Source of the DNA: Maritimibacter alkaliphilus
GTDB lineage: Bacteria > Pseudomonadota > Alphaproteobacteria > Rhodobacterales > Rhodobacteraceae
Direction of reading: 5' to 3'
DNA: 64,000 bases
Assembly (NCBI RefSeq): GCF_019801605.1
Contig: NZ_JAHVIT010000009.1
Span: forward strand, 25,595 to 89,594
A program made the translations under genes and the position numbers. Every line of letters starts with the position of its first letter. Position 1 is the first letter of the stretch. Below, piece after piece: positions 61,990 through 64,000 of the stretch. The notes under the pieces are model-generated. The model worked only from the letters and a program-made list of their open reading frames with translations. It did no database searches and was not told the origin of the DNA.

Positions 61990-62238
61990 GATCTCTCCTC
62001 CAATAAATTCGGCAAATGGCATTAACGCGCAAGGCAAATGGCGTCATGCCGGCGTGCATTCGCATTCGCCCGCTGAATACGACAAGAGATAAAATCATCA
62101 ATACTGTCCATCCCCCGTTTCATTTCATTTCCGGGATCGGTCCGGGGACATTCGGAAAACCGCGGCCCGGGGGCAGCCGCGCCCGAAAAAACATCCCGAG
62201 GCGTATGGAACTGACCCGTGACACACCCCGGAACGGAT

Positions 62239-62267
62239 CAGGGCATGGCGTCGACCGCCATGCCCTG
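62239..62267 (-). terminator. Hairpin terminator candidate after the last RTX gene
   Basis: CAGGGCATGGCG / CGCCATGCCCTG, a perfect 12-bp stem with loop TCGAC, 97 bp beyond the stop at 62364. No T-tract. Confidence 0.6.
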
Positions 62268-62300
62268 CCCGTACCCTGCCTGTACCCTGCCTGTACCCTG
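62263..62300. repeat. 11-bp minisatellite, 3 units plus a partial
   Basis: CCCTGCCCGTA, CCCTGCCTGTA and CCCTGCCTGTA start at 62263, 62274 and 62285, then CCCTGTC. Confidence 0.85.
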
Positions 62301-62363
62301 TCGGCCCCCTGTCAGAGGCCCCCATGCCGGAAGGCCCAAGCCCGAAGACCCGGGCCCGAAGGC

Positions 62364-64000
62364 CTATGCCAGCAGGTCGTAGACCTGTCCGCTGATCGAG
62401 ATGTTGATGCTGTCCTGCGCCGCGCCATCGACCAGCGCCCACATGATCTGCCCGGTCGGGCGGTAGATCACGAAGGCCTCGTCCACATCCGCCGCGCCGG
62501 CATTGGGCGTGGCCGCGACGTTGACCTGGAACTGGTCCGCCGTGGCGGCCTGGCCGAAGGCGAGGAGGTCGCCCTCCGCGGCCGCGTAGTCCTGCACCCA
62601 GTCGGATCCGTGGCTGAACACGCCGAGGTGGTAGAACCGGTCCGCATCCGCGCCCCCGTTCAGCCGGTCATAGCCGTAGCCGCCGTTCAGGAAATCGGCC
62701 CCGTCGCCGCCCAGCAGGTCATCCCCCAGGGCGCCGCCCGTCAGGACATCCGCACCGCTGCCGCCGATCACCCGGTCCGCGCCGTAGCTGCCCTCGATCG
62801 TGTCGTTGCCGGCATCGCCGCGCAGTTCGTCGTTGCCGTAGCCGCCGTCGATGTAGTCGTTGCCCGCCCCGCCATAGATCACGTCGCGCAGGTCATCCTC
62901 GCTCGATCCGCCGATCAGGCTGTCGTTGCCGGTGCCGCCGATCAGCGTGTCCGTGCCGTCGAGGCCGAGCAGCGTGTCGTTGCCGCCCGCGCCCTCCAGC
63001 CGGTCCGCCCCGGCGGTGCCGGTCAGGGTCAGGTCCGCATGGTCCACCGCGACCCCGGTGCTGAGCAGGCTCTCGACCGTGCCATAGCCGTCGGTATAGC
63101 TGACCCGCACCTGGATGCTGGCCCCCGCATCGGGGGTGTCAAAGACATAGTCCGCCCCGGTTGCGCCCGCGATCGCGACGCCGTCGCGCAGCCAGGCGTA
63201 GCTGAAGGCCCCCAGCCCGTCCGCATCGGCAAGCCCAGAGGTCTCCACCGACACGGCCTCGCCCACGACCGCCGCGCCGCCGAGCTGCAGCTGGACCGTG
63301 CCCTGCGGCGCGTCGTTGATATTGCCCACGATATCCGTGGCGGCGGAGGTGATCTCTTCGGTCGTCCGGTAATCGTCCACGAAGACCGCGCGGGCGGTGA
63401 TCGCCGCGCCCACGTCCGCCTGCCCGAGGCGGTACTGTGCCGCGGTCGCGCCCTCGATCTCCACCCCGTCCCGCAGCCACTGGATGGTGACCCCGGCGGC
63501 ATCGAACCCGTCGAGGTCCGCCAGCGTCGAGATGTCGGCGCTCAGCAGCGCGCCCTGCAGCGCGGTGCCGGAGATCGTGACCGCGCCGGTGGCGTCGAAG
63601 TTGCGCGCGATGCCCTCCAGCGTGATCGAGTTGGAGCCGAACTGCAGCACCCGCTGCGTATCGGAGCCGCTGACCGAGGCCGCGGCCAGCTGGGCCGCGG
63701 TGAGGCCGGTCAGGTCCAGCACGTCCACGCCCCAGCGGAAATCGGTGATCGTGTCACCGCCGAAGGCCCCGGCAAAGACGAAGGTGTTCTGCGCCGATGC
63801 CGTGGTGCCGCCGGTCAGCGTATCGGAGCCGCCACCGCCTTCCAGCGTGTCATTCCCCGCGCCGCCGGTCAGCAGGTCACCGCTGGCCCCGCCATAGAGA
63901 CGGTCATTGCCCTCGCCGCCGTGCAGCGTGCTCTGGTCCGCGCCGCCATGCAGCTCGTCATCGCCCGCCCCGCCATAGAGCGTGTCGTAGCCCGCATGGG
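62364..64000 (-). CDS. RTX protein with Ig-like repeats and shared cassette (5' end outside window)
   Basis: The frame is open to the window end, so at least 545 residues are seen and the start is missing; the GTG at 63728 is internal. Reading from the window edge: RTX units, a TFVFAGAFGGDTITDFRWGV segment typical of an RTX C-terminal linker, then two Ig-like repeats of the kind arrayed in giant RTX 2 (TISGTALQGALLSADISTLA, IQWLRDGVEIEGATA; YAWLRDGVAIAGATG, VRVSYTDGYGTVES). More RTX and the shared cassette follow (DRFYHLGVFSHGSDWVQDY, FVIYRPTGQIMWALVDG). It is a smaller relative of giant RTX 2 in the opposite orientation. Confidence 0.85.
   Translation of the reverse strand, partial: HAGYDTLYGGAGDDELHGGADQSTLHGGEGNDRLYGGASGDLLTGGAGNDTLEGGGGSDTLTGGTTASAQNTFVFAGAFGGDTITDFRWGVDVLDLTGLTAAQLAAASVSGSDTQRVLQFGSNSITLEGIARNFDATGAVTISGTALQGALLSADISTLADLDGFDAAGVTIQWLRDGVEIEGATAAQYRLGQADVGAAITARAVFVDDYRTTEEITSAATDIVGNINDAPQGTVQLQLGGAAVVGEAVSVETSGLADADGLGAFSYAWLRDGVAIAGATGADYVFDTPDAGASIQVRVSYTDGYGTVESLLSTGVAVDHADLTLTGTAGADRLEGAGGNDTLLGLDGTDTLIGGTGNDSLIGGSSEDDLRDVIYGGAGNDYIDGGYGNDELRGDAGNDTIEGSYGADRVIGGSGADVLTGGALGDDLLGGDGADFLNGGYGYDRLNGGADADRFYHLGVFSHGSDWVQDYAAAEGDLLAFGQAATADQFQVNVAATPNAGAADVDEAFVIYRPTGQIMWALVDGAAQDSINISISGQVYDLLA

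Larger units (their letters stand above)
61990..62363. other. Intergenic region with a large hairpin and 11-bp repeats
   Basis: 374 bp between two minus-strand RTX genes. The part near 61990-62130 is AT-richer and should carry the promoter of the NIDO/RTX gene. A 12-bp stem hairpin (62239-62267) and an 11-bp array (62263-62300) follow the cut-off RTX gene. No small gene is seen. Confidence 0.6.

Overview
The window is high-GC (roughly two-thirds G+C by eye), gene-dense DNA that looks like an alphaproteobacterium of the Rhodobacteraceae (Roseobacter group). The reasons are a PrtD-type type I exporter, a DUF2793 protein, many RTX proteins, and polysaccharide genes of the kind carried on roseobacter 'biofilm' replicons. 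That placement is inferred from gene content; no replication, rRNA or tRNA gene is visible, so chromosome and plasmid cannot be told apart.

Left part (1-10.4 kb, + strand): a surface-glycan block. It holds two methyltransferases (one FkbM-type, cut by the window edge), GDP-L-fucose synthase, an asparagine-synthase-like protein without the glutaminase cysteine, two tandem paralogous glycosyltransferases, mannose-1-phosphate guanylyltransferase, UDP-glucose 6-dehydrogenase and a GT10 fucosyltransferase-like enzyme. Together they supply GDP-mannose, GDP-fucose (the 4,6-dehydratase step is not in the window) and UDP-glucuronate, and transfer sugars.

9.9-19.7 kb (- strand): four RTX calcium-binding proteins, one with a complete serralysin-type zinc site and a nidogen-like domain, plus a predicted lipoprotein and a small repeat protein. 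20.3-29.5 kb: a second glycosyltransferase block (GT2+GT4 fusion, GT2, GT2, GT61) with a DUF2793 protein. Four proteins between 9.9 and 28.2 kb share an FDPxWY...PDV...HY repeat module; two of them contain nothing else recognisable.

29.9-49 kb (+ strand): two tandem giant RTX proteins (1480 and 3089 residues) that are recent duplicates, a second zinc-metalloprotease-like RTX protein and a Calx-beta/RTX protein. 49.9-52.9 kb: the type I secretion pair (ABC transporter and HlyD adaptor). 53-64 kb: four more RTX proteins (the last cut by the window end) and a radical SAM enzyme abutting one of them.

Ten of the twelve RTX proteins carry one conserved ~180-residue cassette, C-terminal in nine and internal in one. 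It is the best candidate for a shared targeting or secretion module for the linked exporter. The simplest reading is a locus that builds and exports a calcium-dependent, possibly glycosylated, surface coat or adhesin set. Nearly every gap, and a few gene ends, hold their own private minisatellite of 11-17 bp units, and most transcription units end in strong GC hairpins without a T-tract.
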